Of a DNA stretch of 64,000 bases, positions 53,523 through 62,351 are shown piece by piece; positions within the stretch are counted from its first letter, which is position 1; each line of letters opens with the position of its first letter. The DNA is from UBA6398 sp963660485. Lineage in GTDB: Bacteria; Bacteroidota; Bacteroidia; Bacteroidales; Bacteroidaceae. The translations under genes and the position numbers were made by a program. The stretch lies in the NCBI GenBank assembly GCA_963660485.1, contig CAVKYH010000005.1:62001-126000 (forward strand), read 5' to 3'. A model generated the notes under the pieces. That model made no database searches. It saw only the letters and a list, made by a program, of their open reading frames with translations, and had not been told where the DNA came from.

Positions 53523-54727
53523 ATTTGATTAACAAACTTCTTAAGCGACATATAAGTTTTCCGCAATTCGTAGGCTATTTTGCGGCAAATCTTTTCGGAA
53601 TGGCTGTGGTTTTGCTCGCGATACAGTTTTATTTCGACGTTTCGCCGATGTTTGATGGCGAAGATAGTTTTCTCAAGAAACAATTAATTGTAGTATCCAA
53701 GCATATCGGTGCAGCCGGGACTCTATCTGGTGAAGACAATTCCTTTTCAGAGGGAGAAGAAAAGGAATTGGCGGCGCAGAAGTTCGCAAAAAATGTAGGC
53801 GCGTTCCATTCTTCGCAATACAAGGTTACTGCCGCGATGAGCGTAGGCGGAGACAATGCTGTTACCACCGATTTGTTTTTCGATGCAGTGCCCGATGGTT
53901 TTGTTGAAGTTCCGAAAGATGTGTGGCATTACCGTCTCGGCGATGACCAAGTGCCTATAATATTGCCGCGCAGCTATCTCACTCTTTATAATTTCGGTTT
54001 TGCGCAAAGTCGTGGCCTGCCTAAAATATCCGAAGGGCTTGCCGGAATGATTGATGTCAGGGTGATTGTGAATTCTGTGGGCAAACACGAAACATTCAAA
54101 GGCAAAGTGGTGGGTTTCAGCGGCAGGATAAATTCAATATTGGTGCCTCTTGATTTCATGCAATGGAGTAACGCACGATTTGCACCTGACGGTGATGATT
54201 CGCCAACCCGTCTGGTTTTTGAAACCGACAATCCTGCCGATCCTGAAATCGCAAAATATATGGACGACAAGGGATATGATATTATTGACGACCAACTTGA
54301 TGCAGGAAAGATGACCTATTTCCTTCGTGTGGTAACGGGTATCGTTTTCTCTGTGGGACTTATCATCAGTGTGTTGTCGTTTTATATTCTGATGTTAAGC
54401 GTTTATTTGCTTGTGGAGAAGAATTCCGACAAAATAGAAAACCTTTTACTCATAGGATACTCGCCTTCGCGCACTTCGAAACCTTATATCATTCTGATGA
54501 TATTGATGAATGCTTTGGTGTTGTTGCTTGCGCTTACCGGTGTGTTCTTTGTTAGAAATTACTATGTGGGTTTGCTTTCGGCAGCATATCCTCAAATAGG
54601 CAGCGGGTTTATTGTTCCGGCCGTGATAACGGGTGTGTTGCTTTACATTACTGTTTCCGTGCTCAATTTCTTTGCTATCCGTCGCAAAATACTTCATATT
54701 TGGAAAAAACGTCGCGAGCGGCGATAA
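53519..54727 (+). CDS. ABC transporter permease, FtsX/MacB-like
   Basis: This 402-residue protein has one N-terminal transmembrane helix (VGYFAANLFGMAVVLLAIQF) and a periplasmic domain of about 220 residues. Three C-terminal helices follow (GIVFSVGLIISVLSFYILML, IILMILMNALVLLLALTGVFF, VPAVITGVLLYITVSVLNF). That is the four-helix MacB/FtsX topology of mechanotransmission-type ABC systems. The C terminus is strongly basic. It overlaps the ATPase gene by 4 nt. Function could be lipoprotein release, peptide export or control of wall hydrolases. Confidence 0.8.
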   Translation: MNLINKLLKRHISFPQFVGYFAANLFGMAVVLLAIQFYFDVSPMFDGEDSFLKKQLIVVSKHIGAAGTLSGEDNSFSEGEEKELAAQKFAKNVGAFHSSQYKVTAAMSVGGDNAVTTDLFFDAVPDGFVEVPKDVWHYRLGDDQVPIILPRSYLTLYNFGFAQSRGLPKISEGLAGMIDVRVIVNSVGKHETFKGKVVGFSGRINSILVPLDFMQWSNARFAPDGDDSPTRLVFETDNPADPEIAKYMDDKGYDIIDDQLDAGKMTYFLRVVTGIVFSVGLIISVLSFYILMLSVYLLVEKNSDKIENLLLIGYSPSRTSKPYIILMILMNALVLLLALTGVFFVRNYYVGLLSAAYPQIGSGFIVPAVITGVLLYITVSVLNFFAIRRKILHIWKKRRERR

Positions 54728-54768
54728 ACCAACTGTATATTCCGTAAAAATCATCTGTAGAAAAATTA

Positions 54769-56340
54769 ATGGACGAACTTAAAAAATTATATACGGCAAC
54801 CTATGGCGAGGAGCCTGAAAAGGTTGAGCGGCTTGCCGCTTCCGGTAGTAATCGCATTTACTTCCGTCTCTTTGGTACGAAATGCCCAGGCGGTAGTGTG
54901 GTGGGCGTTGTGGGACAGTCGGCAGACGAGAACAACGCGTTTATAAAGCTCACGCGCCATTTCACTCTTCGCAAACTTCCAGTGCCGCGCATTTTGGCAG
55001 TGGCTGATGACTGTATGAGATATTTGCAGACCGATCTCGGCAACCGTACTCTCTATGATGCTTTGCAGAAAGGGCGTAATGCCGGCGGAAGATATACGGT
55101 AAAGGAGCGCAAACTCATTGAGCGCACGATAGAAGCCCTTCCGGAATTGCAGTTTCGTGGAGCGAGAGGATTGGATTTCTCTTGCTGTTATCCGCAACCC
55201 GAATTCGATCGCACCGGTGTGCTTTTTGATTTGTACTATTTCAAATATTGTTTTCTTAAAGCGGTAAATGTAGATTTCCATGAGATGAAACTTGAAGCTG
55301 CTTTCCAACTTATGGCAGACGAGCTCACGTCGGAACACAGCGAATCCTTTCTTTATCGCGATTTCCAGGCACGCAATGTTATGCTATCCGAAGACGGCAG
55401 CCCTTATTTCATAGATTATCAAGGTGGTCGCAGAGGTCCTTGTGAATACGACGTTGCTTCGTTTCTTTGGCAGGCTTCGGCGCGCTATTCCGACTCGCTT
55501 CGCAAGGAACTTGTGGCTAAATATATTGCTTCGGCGCGTCATTATTTCGACATCAACGAAAAACATTTCCGCAAACGCCTGCCGCTTTTTGTATTGTTCA
55601 GACTTATGCAGGTTTTGGGGGCTTATGGTTTTCGCGGATACTATGAGCGCAAGCCTCATTTCATAAACAGCATTCCTCCAGCCATTGCTAATTTGCGCAA
55701 TCTCCTTAACGAGGGGGCTTGCCCTTATCCTTATCTCAACGAGGTGCTTGGCAATATTTGCGCTTTGCCGCAGTTTGAGGAGCAGAAGCCCAAGGAAATG
55801 AAGCGCGACGATGGTTATCGTATTGCCACCACAAATGTTTATCCCGCCCACGAAGAAGATGGTCCGCCCACTTATTCCAAATACGACGGCAAGGGGAAAC
55901 TTGTAGTCAGGGTGTTTAGTTTTTCGTTTCATAAGGGAATTCCCGAAGACGAGAGCGGAAATGGCGGAGGCTATGTGTTTGACTGTCGCGGTACCCACAA
56001 TCCCGGGCGTTACGAGCCCTATAAAAATCTCACCGGTCTTGACGAACCGGTTATCCGTTTCCTTGAAGATGACGGCGAAATACTCAAATTTCTCGACAGT
56101 GTCTACAAACTTGCCGATTCCCATGTGTTCCGTTATATTCAGCGTGGGTTCACCGATATAATGTTCTCGTTTGGTTGCACGGGTGGGCAGCATCGTAGCG
56201 TTTACGGCGCACAGCATCTTGCCGAACATCTGAACAAGAAATTCGGAGTGGAAGTGAGAATCTGCCATCGTGAGCAAAAGAAAAATTTTGTACTGCAGGC
56301 AAATGACGAATTGTATGAGTCAGCAAAATCAAAACAGTAA
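54769..56340 (+). CDS. aminoglycoside-phosphotransferase-like kinase fused to a RapZ C-terminal domain
   Basis: This 523-residue fusion has an N-terminal APH-type sugar kinase domain with the catalytic loop YRDFQARNVML near residue 200 and the metal motif YFIDYQGGRRGP. The C-terminal part from about residue 375 (RVFSFSFHKGIP, VFDCRGTHNPG, FGCTGGQHRSVYGAQHLAEHL) matches the RapZ C-terminal domain. In enterobacteria RapZ senses glucosamine-6-phosphate and controls glmS. The kinase half resembles AmgK, which phosphorylates MurNAc or GlcNAc at the anomeric position. The next gene is MurU-like, supporting a role in amino-sugar salvage. Confidence 0.85.
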   Translation: MDELKKLYTATYGEEPEKVERLAASGSNRIYFRLFGTKCPGGSVVGVVGQSADENNAFIKLTRHFTLRKLPVPRILAVADDCMRYLQTDLGNRTLYDALQKGRNAGGRYTVKERKLIERTIEALPELQFRGARGLDFSCCYPQPEFDRTGVLFDLYYFKYCFLKAVNVDFHEMKLEAAFQLMADELTSEHSESFLYRDFQARNVMLSEDGSPYFIDYQGGRRGPCEYDVASFLWQASARYSDSLRKELVAKYIASARHYFDINEKHFRKRLPLFVLFRLMQVLGAYGFRGYYERKPHFINSIPPAIANLRNLLNEGACPYPYLNEVLGNICALPQFEEQKPKEMKRDDGYRIATTNVYPAHEEDGPPTYSKYDGKGKLVVRVFSFSFHKGIPEDESGNGGGYVFDCRGTHNPGRYEPYKNLTGLDEPVIRFLEDDGEILKFLDSVYKLADSHVFRYIQRGFTDIMFSFGCTGGQHRSVYGAQHLAEHLNKKFGVEVRICHREQKKNFVLQANDELYESAKSKQ

Positions 56341-57088
56341 AACGTTGCGCCGCGCTATGATTTTGGCGGCAGGCAAAGGCACACGTCTTCGCCCGCTTAC
56401 CGACCGCATTCCAAAGGCATTGGTCGAAGTGGGCGGCATGACGCTCATAATGCGCCAGATGCTCGGCCTTAAAAAGTTTGGCTTCAATGATATTACGATA
56501 AACGTGCATCATTTTGCCGATATGCTCTGCGACTATGTTCGCGAAAACAAGCCTGAGGGCGTTGAGGTGCATATATCGTCGGAGAAAGACAGGCTTCTGA
56601 ATACCGGTGGGGCTTTGAAAAAGGCCGCAGCCACACTTTTGTCAAACAATTATGCGTTGCCGGTGCTCATACACAACGTGGATATTCTCAGCAATGTGGA
56701 TTTGAAACTTTTTTTCGACGAAGCGGAAAAGCATGACGCCACTTTGCTCGTGAGCAAGCGCAATTCAAACCGCCAACTGTATTTTGAGCCCGAAACGATG
56801 CGCTTGCGCGGTTGGCGCAACCTCACCACAGGCGAAACCAAAAGCCCTTATGCCGATTTCAACCCGGAGCAATGTGTGAACTATGCATTCTCGGGCATTC
56901 ATGCCGTGGGGAAAAAGGCTCTTGAAACCATGTCGGCATGGGAAGACGAGTTTTCGATAATCGACTTCTATTTGCAGGAATGCGAACACCTGAATTTGTG
57001 CGGAGTGGTGGCGCATGATTTGAAACTGCTCGACGTAGGAAAACTCGATACATTGCACGAAGCAGACGAGTTTGCAAACGCTCTTTGA
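56315..57088 (+). CDS. MurU-like sugar-1-phosphate nucleotidyltransferase
   Basis: This 257-residue protein has the nucleotidyltransferase signature RRAMILAAGKGTRLRPLTDRIPKALVEVGG near its start, then HNVDILSNVDL and a late FSGIHAVGKKAL. The set matches MurU-type uridylyltransferases, which turn MurNAc-1-phosphate into UDP-MurNAc. I chose the ATG at 56315, which overlaps the fusion-kinase stop by 26 nt; 56357 is the alternative. The AmgK-like/MurU-like pair would let recycled MurNAc bypass de novo UDP-MurNAc synthesis. Related hexose-1-phosphate substrates cannot be excluded. Confidence 0.83.
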   Translation: MSQQNQNSKTLRRAMILAAGKGTRLRPLTDRIPKALVEVGGMTLIMRQMLGLKKFGFNDITINVHHFADMLCDYVRENKPEGVEVHISSEKDRLLNTGGALKKAAATLLSNNYALPVLIHNVDILSNVDLKLFFDEAEKHDATLLVSKRNSNRQLYFEPETMRLRGWRNLTTGETKSPYADFNPEQCVNYAFSGIHAVGKKALETMSAWEDEFSIIDFYLQECEHLNLCGVVAHDLKLLDVGKLDTLHEADEFANAL

Positions 57089-57089
57089 A

Positions 57090-57194
57090 CGACATCGGAT
57101 ATCGCAAAAACGATGTCAGACCTAATTTAAATTAGATGCGTCGGAATTTAAATTTGGTGGCCCGGAGTTTTTGCGGAGTAGGCATCTGCGAAAA
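57090..57194. repeat. 21-bp modular array, locus 11 (five units)
   Basis: Units start at 57090, 57111, 57132, 57153 and 57174. The cores are CATCGGATATCG (left-boundary form ending GCAAAAA), TGTCAGACCT, GATGCGTCGG, GGTGGCCCGG followed by GTTTTTG, and an end unit GGAGTAGGCATCTG. It starts directly after the MurU-like gene. The rest of 57195-57392 holds the ilv promoter only. Confidence 0.88.
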
Positions 57195-57314
57195 CAAGCC
57201 CTTGATTTTGCAAACTCTTGTTGGTAGTTAACGAAAAAAGTTTGCACATTCTGTTTGTTGGTGTGTCATTTTGTCAACTAATAAAGCGCTTAAAGGCTAA
57301 TTAATTCATTTTTG

Positions 57315-57346
57315 TTTGTTTTTCTAAGCATAATTGCCTAATTTTG
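57315..57346 (+). promoter_or_regulatory. promoter of the ilv operon
   Basis: TTTG at 57315-57318, a 20-nt spacer and TAATTTTG at 57339-57346 match the TTTG-N19-21-TAnnTTTG consensus exactly, 46 nt before the ilvD start. No attenuator hairpin is obvious in the leader. Confidence 0.7.
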
Positions 57347-57392
57347 CTAAGACGTAGAAATTGCAAGAATATATTCCGAACAGGGTATAGTA

Positions 57393-59213
57393 ATGACAGA
57401 AAAAATGAAAATACAACTAAGAAGCGCATTCTCTACAGAAGGGAGAAAAATGGCAGGCTCGCGCGCCCTTTGGGTGGCAACGGGCATGAAACGCGAACAG
57501 TTTGGCAAGCCGATAATAGCAATTGCCAACTCTTTCACGCAGTTTGTGCCGGGACACACCCATCTGCACGATGCCGGTCAGCTCGTAAAAAAAGAAATAG
57601 AGAAACTTGGCTGTTATGCCGCAGAATTCAATACAATCGCCATTGACGACGGAATTGCCATGGGGCATGACGGAATGCTGTATTCCCTGCCTTCGCGCGA
57701 TTTGATAGCCGACTCCGTGGAGTATATGGTGAATGCCCATAAAGCAGATGCCCTTGTGTGTATAAGCAACTGCGACAAAATCACTCCGGGAATGCTTATG
57801 GCTGCCATGCGACTCAATATTCCTACGGTTTTTGTGTCGGGTGGCCCTATGGAAGCGGGACGTTGGAAAAACCAGAACATAGACCTTATCACCGCAATGG
57901 TGAAAGGCGCTGACAAAAGCGTTTCGCAAGACGAACTCAATCAGATAGAGGAACACGCTTGTCCGGGTTGCGGAAGTTGTTCGGGCATGTTTACCGCAAA
58001 TTCAATGAATTCGCTTACCGAAGCAATCGGACTAAGTCTTCCTGGTAACGGTACGATTCTTGCCTCTCACGTGAATCGTCTGCAACTTTTCAAAGATGCG
58101 GCAAAACTTATCGTAGAGAACGCATATAAATATTATGGCGATGGCGATACAAGCGTATTGCCTCGTAGCATTGCCACACGTGAGGCGTTTCTTAACGCCA
58201 TGGCTCTGGATATAGCCATGGGTGGTTCTACCAATACCGTACTTCATCTGCTCGCAGTGGCAAACGAAGGTGGTGTTGACTTCAAAATGAAAGATATAGA
58301 TGCGCTTAGCCGTAAAGTGCCATGCCTTTGCAAACTCGCGCCGAACACCCAAGTGTATTCTGTGGAGAATTGTAATCGCGCAGGAGGTATACTCGGAATT
58401 CTCGGCGAGTTGTCAAAAGGAAATCTTCTCGATACATCTGTAAAACGTGTTGACGGAATGACGCTTGGCGATGCCATAAACAAATATAGCATAACCAAGG
58501 AAAATATAGATTCCGAGGCTTCGCGTATTTATCATAGTGCGCCGGGGCGCAAGTTCACTACAATCATGGGCTCGCAAGACGCCCAATGGGAAACGCTTGA
58601 TGCAGACCGTACAGCAGGGTGCATACGCGATTTGGAACATGCTTATTCTAAAGACGGCGGGCTTGCTGTGCTTTTCGGAAATATAGCAAAAGACGGTTGT
58701 GTGGTGAAGACAGCGGGCGTGGACGAGTCGATATGGCATTTCCAGGGCCCGGCCAAAGTTTTCGATTCGCAGGAAGCCGCATGCGAAGGCATACTCGGCG
58801 GAAAAATCAAGAGCGGAGACGTTGTGGTAATCACCCACGAAGGTCCTAAAGGCGGTCCTGGAATGCAGGAGATGCTTTATCCTACATCTTATATAAAGAG
58901 TATTCATCTCGGGAAAGAATGTGCTTTGATTACCGACGGACGCTTTAGCGGCGGAACTTCGGGCTTGAGCATCGGACATATCTCTCCGGAGGCAGCTTCA
59001 GGCGGCGCAATAGGAAAAATTGTTGACGGAGATATTATTGAAATAAACATACCCGAACGCAAAATATGCGTGCATCTTTCCGACGAAGAACTTGAAGCAC
59101 GCCCACAAGTGCCTTTGAAACGCCAACGTACGGTATCCAAGGCTTTGCGTGCCTATGCCGCAATGGTTAGCTCGGCAGACAAGGGCGGCGTAAGGATACT
59201 TAAAGACGAATAA
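57393..59213 (+). CDS. ilvD: dihydroxy-acid dehydratase
   Basis: IlvD dehydrates dihydroxy-acids in the common isoleucine/valine pathway, using an iron-sulfur cluster and Mg. The 606-residue protein has VCISNCDKITPGMLMAAMR, the cluster motif HACPGCGSCSGMFTANSMN, MGGSTNTVLHLLA, and the C-terminal DGRFSGGTSGLSIGHISPEAA. First gene of the ilvD-ilvB-ilvN-thioesterase-ilvC unit; the gap to ilvB is 1 nt. Confidence 0.97.
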   Translation: MTEKMKIQLRSAFSTEGRKMAGSRALWVATGMKREQFGKPIIAIANSFTQFVPGHTHLHDAGQLVKKEIEKLGCYAAEFNTIAIDDGIAMGHDGMLYSLPSRDLIADSVEYMVNAHKADALVCISNCDKITPGMLMAAMRLNIPTVFVSGGPMEAGRWKNQNIDLITAMVKGADKSVSQDELNQIEEHACPGCGSCSGMFTANSMNSLTEAIGLSLPGNGTILASHVNRLQLFKDAAKLIVENAYKYYGDGDTSVLPRSIATREAFLNAMALDIAMGGSTNTVLHLLAVANEGGVDFKMKDIDALSRKVPCLCKLAPNTQVYSVENCNRAGGILGILGELSKGNLLDTSVKRVDGMTLGDAINKYSITKENIDSEASRIYHSAPGRKFTTIMGSQDAQWETLDADRTAGCIRDLEHAYSKDGGLAVLFGNIAKDGCVVKTAGVDESIWHFQGPAKVFDSQEAACEGILGGKIKSGDVVVITHEGPKGGPGMQEMLYPTSYIKSIHLGKECALITDGRFSGGTSGLSIGHISPEAASGGAIGKIVDGDIIEINIPERKICVHLSDEELEARPQVPLKRQRTVSKALRAYAAMVSSADKGGVRILKDE

Positions 59214-59214
59214 G

Positions 59215-60918
59215 ATGGGGGACAACTTGATTACAGGTGCAGAAATACTTATCCGCTCGCTTATAGACGAGGGCGTAACCACTGTATTCGGATATCCGGG
59301 CGGTGCAATAATGCCCGTCTATGATAAATTGTTCGATTATCAAGGCAAACAGATAAACCATATACTCGTGCGGCACGAACAAGCTGCGACGCATGCCGCA
59401 GAAGGTTATGCACGTGTCAGTGGACGAGTGGGCGTGGTTATCGCAACGAGCGGCCCAGGCGCAACCAATACCATTACCGGCATCGCAGACGCAATGATGG
59501 ACAGCACTCCAATGGTTGTAATTACCGGGCAAGTTGGTGTGGGCGCTTTGGGATCAGACGCTTTTCAAGAATGCGACGTAGTTGATATCGCACAGCCTAT
59601 CTCAAAATGGGCGTATCAGATAAGAAGTGCAGAGAAAGTGGCTTGGGCTGTGAGCCGTGCCTTTTATATCGCGCGTAGCGGACGCCCGGGTCCGGTGGTT
59701 CTCGATTTTACGAAAAACGCACAGAATGAACTTGCGGAATACAAGAAGTGTGATATAAATTTTATCAGAAGCTATCAGCCTGTACCCGAACATTCGCAAG
59801 AAGATATTGAGAATGCGGCAAAACTTATCAATGAAAGTTGTAAGCCGCTCGTACTTGTAGGACACGGCGTGGAACTTGGCGGTGCCCAAAAGGAGTTGCA
59901 GGAATTTATTGAACGCATCGACGCTCCCGCAGGTTGCACTCTACTCGGACTTTCAGCGCTTCGCAGCGACCACCCTCTCAATATGGGTATGCTCGGAATG
60001 CATGGTAGTTATGCGGCAAACGTAAAGACACAAGAATGCGACTTACTTATTTCTGTGGGTATGCGTTTTGCTGATAGAATTACGGGAAAACTTAGCACCT
60101 ACGCAAGTCGTGCGAAAAAAATCCACTTTGATATAGACCCTTCTGAGATAAACAAAAATGTTGAAGTTGACGTTCCTGTGCTCGGTGATTGTAAACAGAC
60201 ACTTGCCGAAGTAACAAAACTTGTCAAGCAGGCAGATCATCGTGCTTGGCGCGAGAGTTTTGTGCAGTTTGCCGAAGAAGAACGGGTAAGGGTCATTTCT
60301 CCGGAAATTCACCCCAAAGAAGGGGCGTTGAGAATGGGAGAAGTTGTAAATGCTGTTACCGAAGCTACCAATAACGAGGCTATTCTTGTTAGCGATGTAG
60401 GACAGAATCAAATGATGTCGGCACGCTATTTTAAATTCTCCAAAAACAACAGCATCGTAACCTCGGGAGGAATGGGCACAATGGGATTTGGTCTTCCTGC
60501 CGCTATAGGTGCTACGTTTGCTGCGCCAGATCGTACGGTTTGTTTCTTTACGGGCGACGGAGGATTACAGATGACGATAGAAGAGTTCGGCACTATAATG
60601 GAACAACATTCCCCCGTGAAAATAATTCTGATGAACAATAATTTCCTTGGTAACGTTCGTCAATGGCAGGAACTGTTCTATGATTCGCGATATTCGTTTA
60701 CCCATATGTTGAATCCCGATTACGAGAAAATAGCATCGGCTTATAATATTCCGAGTCGCACTGTTGTTGAACGCAAAGACCTTGCTGCCGCAATAAAAGA
60801 AATGATTGACACAGATGGACCTTATTTGTTGCAAACAGTAGTGGAAGAGGAAGCAAATGTGTTGCCTATGTGTTGTCCGGGACATGATGTCGATGATATG
60901 ATGTTGGAATTTAAATAA
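59215..60918 (+). CDS. ilvB: acetolactate synthase, large (catalytic) subunit
   Basis: This ThDP-dependent enzyme condenses pyruvate with pyruvate or 2-oxobutyrate. The 567-residue protein has GVTTVFGYPGGAIMPVYD, RHEQAATHAAEGYAR with the catalytic Glu, GPGATNTITGIADAMMDS, and the ThDP motif GDGGLQMTIEEFGTI ending in NNNFLGNVRQWQ. The FAD region (MLGMHGSYAAN) shows it is an anabolic, FAD-containing form. Partner IlvN follows after 18 nt. Confidence 0.97.
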   Translation: MGDNLITGAEILIRSLIDEGVTTVFGYPGGAIMPVYDKLFDYQGKQINHILVRHEQAATHAAEGYARVSGRVGVVIATSGPGATNTITGIADAMMDSTPMVVITGQVGVGALGSDAFQECDVVDIAQPISKWAYQIRSAEKVAWAVSRAFYIARSGRPGPVVLDFTKNAQNELAEYKKCDINFIRSYQPVPEHSQEDIENAAKLINESCKPLVLVGHGVELGGAQKELQEFIERIDAPAGCTLLGLSALRSDHPLNMGMLGMHGSYAANVKTQECDLLISVGMRFADRITGKLSTYASRAKKIHFDIDPSEINKNVEVDVPVLGDCKQTLAEVTKLVKQADHRAWRESFVQFAEEERVRVISPEIHPKEGALRMGEVVNAVTEATNNEAILVSDVGQNQMMSARYFKFSKNNSIVTSGGMGTMGFGLPAAIGATFAAPDRTVCFFTGDGGLQMTIEEFGTIMEQHSPVKIILMNNNFLGNVRQWQELFYDSRYSFTHMLNPDYEKIASAYNIPSRTVVERKDLAAAIKEMIDTDGPYLLQTVVEEEANVLPMCCPGHDVDDMMLEFK

Positions 60919-60936
60919 TGTTGAAACTTTAATGAC

Positions 60937-61488
60937 ATGGAATCAGACGAGAAATTATATACTCTGATAATATATTCGGAGAATCTTCCCGGTGTGCTCA
61001 ATCACATAACTACGGTGTTTACGCGCAGACAGGTCAATATTGAAAGTCTCAACGTTTCGGCTTCAAGTATAGAGGGCTTGCATCGTTACACAATAACTTG
61101 CTATTCAACGGAACAGTTTATTTCAAAGATTTCAAAGCAGATCGAGAAAATCATAGACGTTGTTTCGGCAAGTTTCTTTACCGAGGACGAAATTTTTACT
61201 CTTGAAACCGCGCTTTTTAAGCTTTCCACTCCAATGGTACTTGAAAACCGACAGATATCAAGAGATATCCGCACGTTTGGAGCGAAGTTCGTAGAGGTAA
61301 ATCCCACATATTCTATAGTAACAATGGAGGGACTTACCGAAGAAATCAATAGTCTTTACAAACACTTGAAGGTGTTGGATTGCATATTGCAGTTTGTACA
61401 TTCTGGGTCTATTGCTGTAACTAAAAGCCGCCGCGAATTCGTAACGGAATACTTGTTGCATCGTAACCGCACCCGTGTTGATTTGTAA
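60937..61488 (+). CDS. ilvN: acetolactate synthase, small (regulatory) subunit
   Basis: This 183-residue protein starts with an ACT domain (LYTLIIYSENLPGVLNHITTVFTRRQVNIESLNVS), the valine-sensing part, followed by ISKQIEKIIDVVS and a C-terminal ACT-like half ending EFVTEYLLHRNRTRVDL. It activates and gives feedback control to IlvB. Length is typical of the long small-subunit form. It precedes the thioesterase by 18 nt. Confidence 0.94.
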   Translation: MESDEKLYTLIIYSENLPGVLNHITTVFTRRQVNIESLNVSASSIEGLHRYTITCYSTEQFISKISKQIEKIIDVVSASFFTEDEIFTLETALFKLSTPMVLENRQISRDIRTFGAKFVEVNPTYSIVTMEGLTEEINSLYKHLKVLDCILQFVHSGSIAVTKSRREFVTEYLLHRNRTRVDL

Positions 61489-61506
61489 GAAAGGAAGTAT
61501 AGAAAA

Positions 61507-62274
61507 ATGGGCATGCAGGGAAAATCGAGTAAATTCGGTTATGTTGTGGAACCTTTCATGGAAGATTTCACAGGGAAACTTGCATGGCATGAACTTGGTA
61601 AGAGAATTCTTGCTACGGCGGGGAAACACGCCGACAGTCATGGCTTTGGCATGAAACAGCTTCTTCCGCAGAATATGGCGTGGGTGCTTTCGCGAATGAT
61701 AGTCGAGATGCAAGAGATGCCTAAGGTGAACGAGCAATACTTTATCGAGACTTGGATACGCAGTATATATAGAACGTTTACCGACCGCTGCTTCGCAATC
61801 ACACGTCCCGACTGTTCGGTATTAGGATATGCCTATACTACGTGGGCTTTGATAAATACCGAAACGCGTATGCCTGTAAATCTTGAAAATCTTCCCGGTG
61901 GAGGTTTTTCGGAATTGGTTGATGCGGAAAAGAAGTGCGAGGTAACACCGTTTTCGCGCATTAGGGTTAAGTCCTGTGAGCCGGAGCGTGTGGTTACGGC
62001 CTATTATAATGACATTGATATCAATCAGCATGTGAACAGCATACGTTATATTGAGCACATACTCGATTTGTTTTCGATAGAGGATTTCTCTGAAAGAAGT
62101 ATTGCGGGAGTGGAGATAGCTTATCATGGCGAGGCGCATTATGGCGACCGTTTGGCGCTTTTCCGGCAAGGTATTTCTGAAAACGTGTATGATGTTGATG
62201 TGCGAATCGTATCAGACGAATCAGATGGGCTTGCTTATAAAAAAGCGTGCTCCTGCCGAGTAACATTCAAATGA
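61507..62274 (+). CDS. acyl-ACP thioesterase
   Basis: This 255-residue, double hot-dog-fold protein of the FatA/FatB type would release fatty acids from acyl carrier protein. The catalytic pattern DIDINQHVNSIRYIEHILD near residue 170 contains the expected N-x-H. The N-terminal half has the first hot-dog signature (WVLSRMIVEMQEMP). Its place inside the ilv operon, between ilvN and ilvC, is a conserved Bacteroidales arrangement as I recall. It may tie branched-chain keto-acid supply to branched fatty acid chemistry; that link is inference. Confidence 0.88.
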   Translation: MGMQGKSSKFGYVVEPFMEDFTGKLAWHELGKRILATAGKHADSHGFGMKQLLPQNMAWVLSRMIVEMQEMPKVNEQYFIETWIRSIYRTFTDRCFAITRPDCSVLGYAYTTWALINTETRMPVNLENLPGGGFSELVDAEKKCEVTPFSRIRVKSCEPERVVTAYYNDIDINQHVNSIRYIEHILDLFSIEDFSERSIAGVEIAYHGEAHYGDRLALFRQGISENVYDVDVRIVSDESDGLAYKKACSCRVTFK

Positions 62275-62351
62275 ACAAACAGACAAAATATAAACATGTA
62301 TAACATGTTCCCCGGTGCTTGAAACCCGAGGGGACGCAAATTAAAAACAAA

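Noticed and set aside
53519..54727. Classification of the permease as FtsX of the FtsEX division complex
   Set aside because: Topology fits, but the periplasmic domain is larger than I expect for FtsX and the partner ATPase has atypical motifs. Left as FtsX/MacB-like.
62295..62345. Riboswitch or attenuator before ilvC
   Set aside because: CCCCGG and CCGAGGGG can pair only with a bulge, there is no T-run, and the region is short. Not supported.
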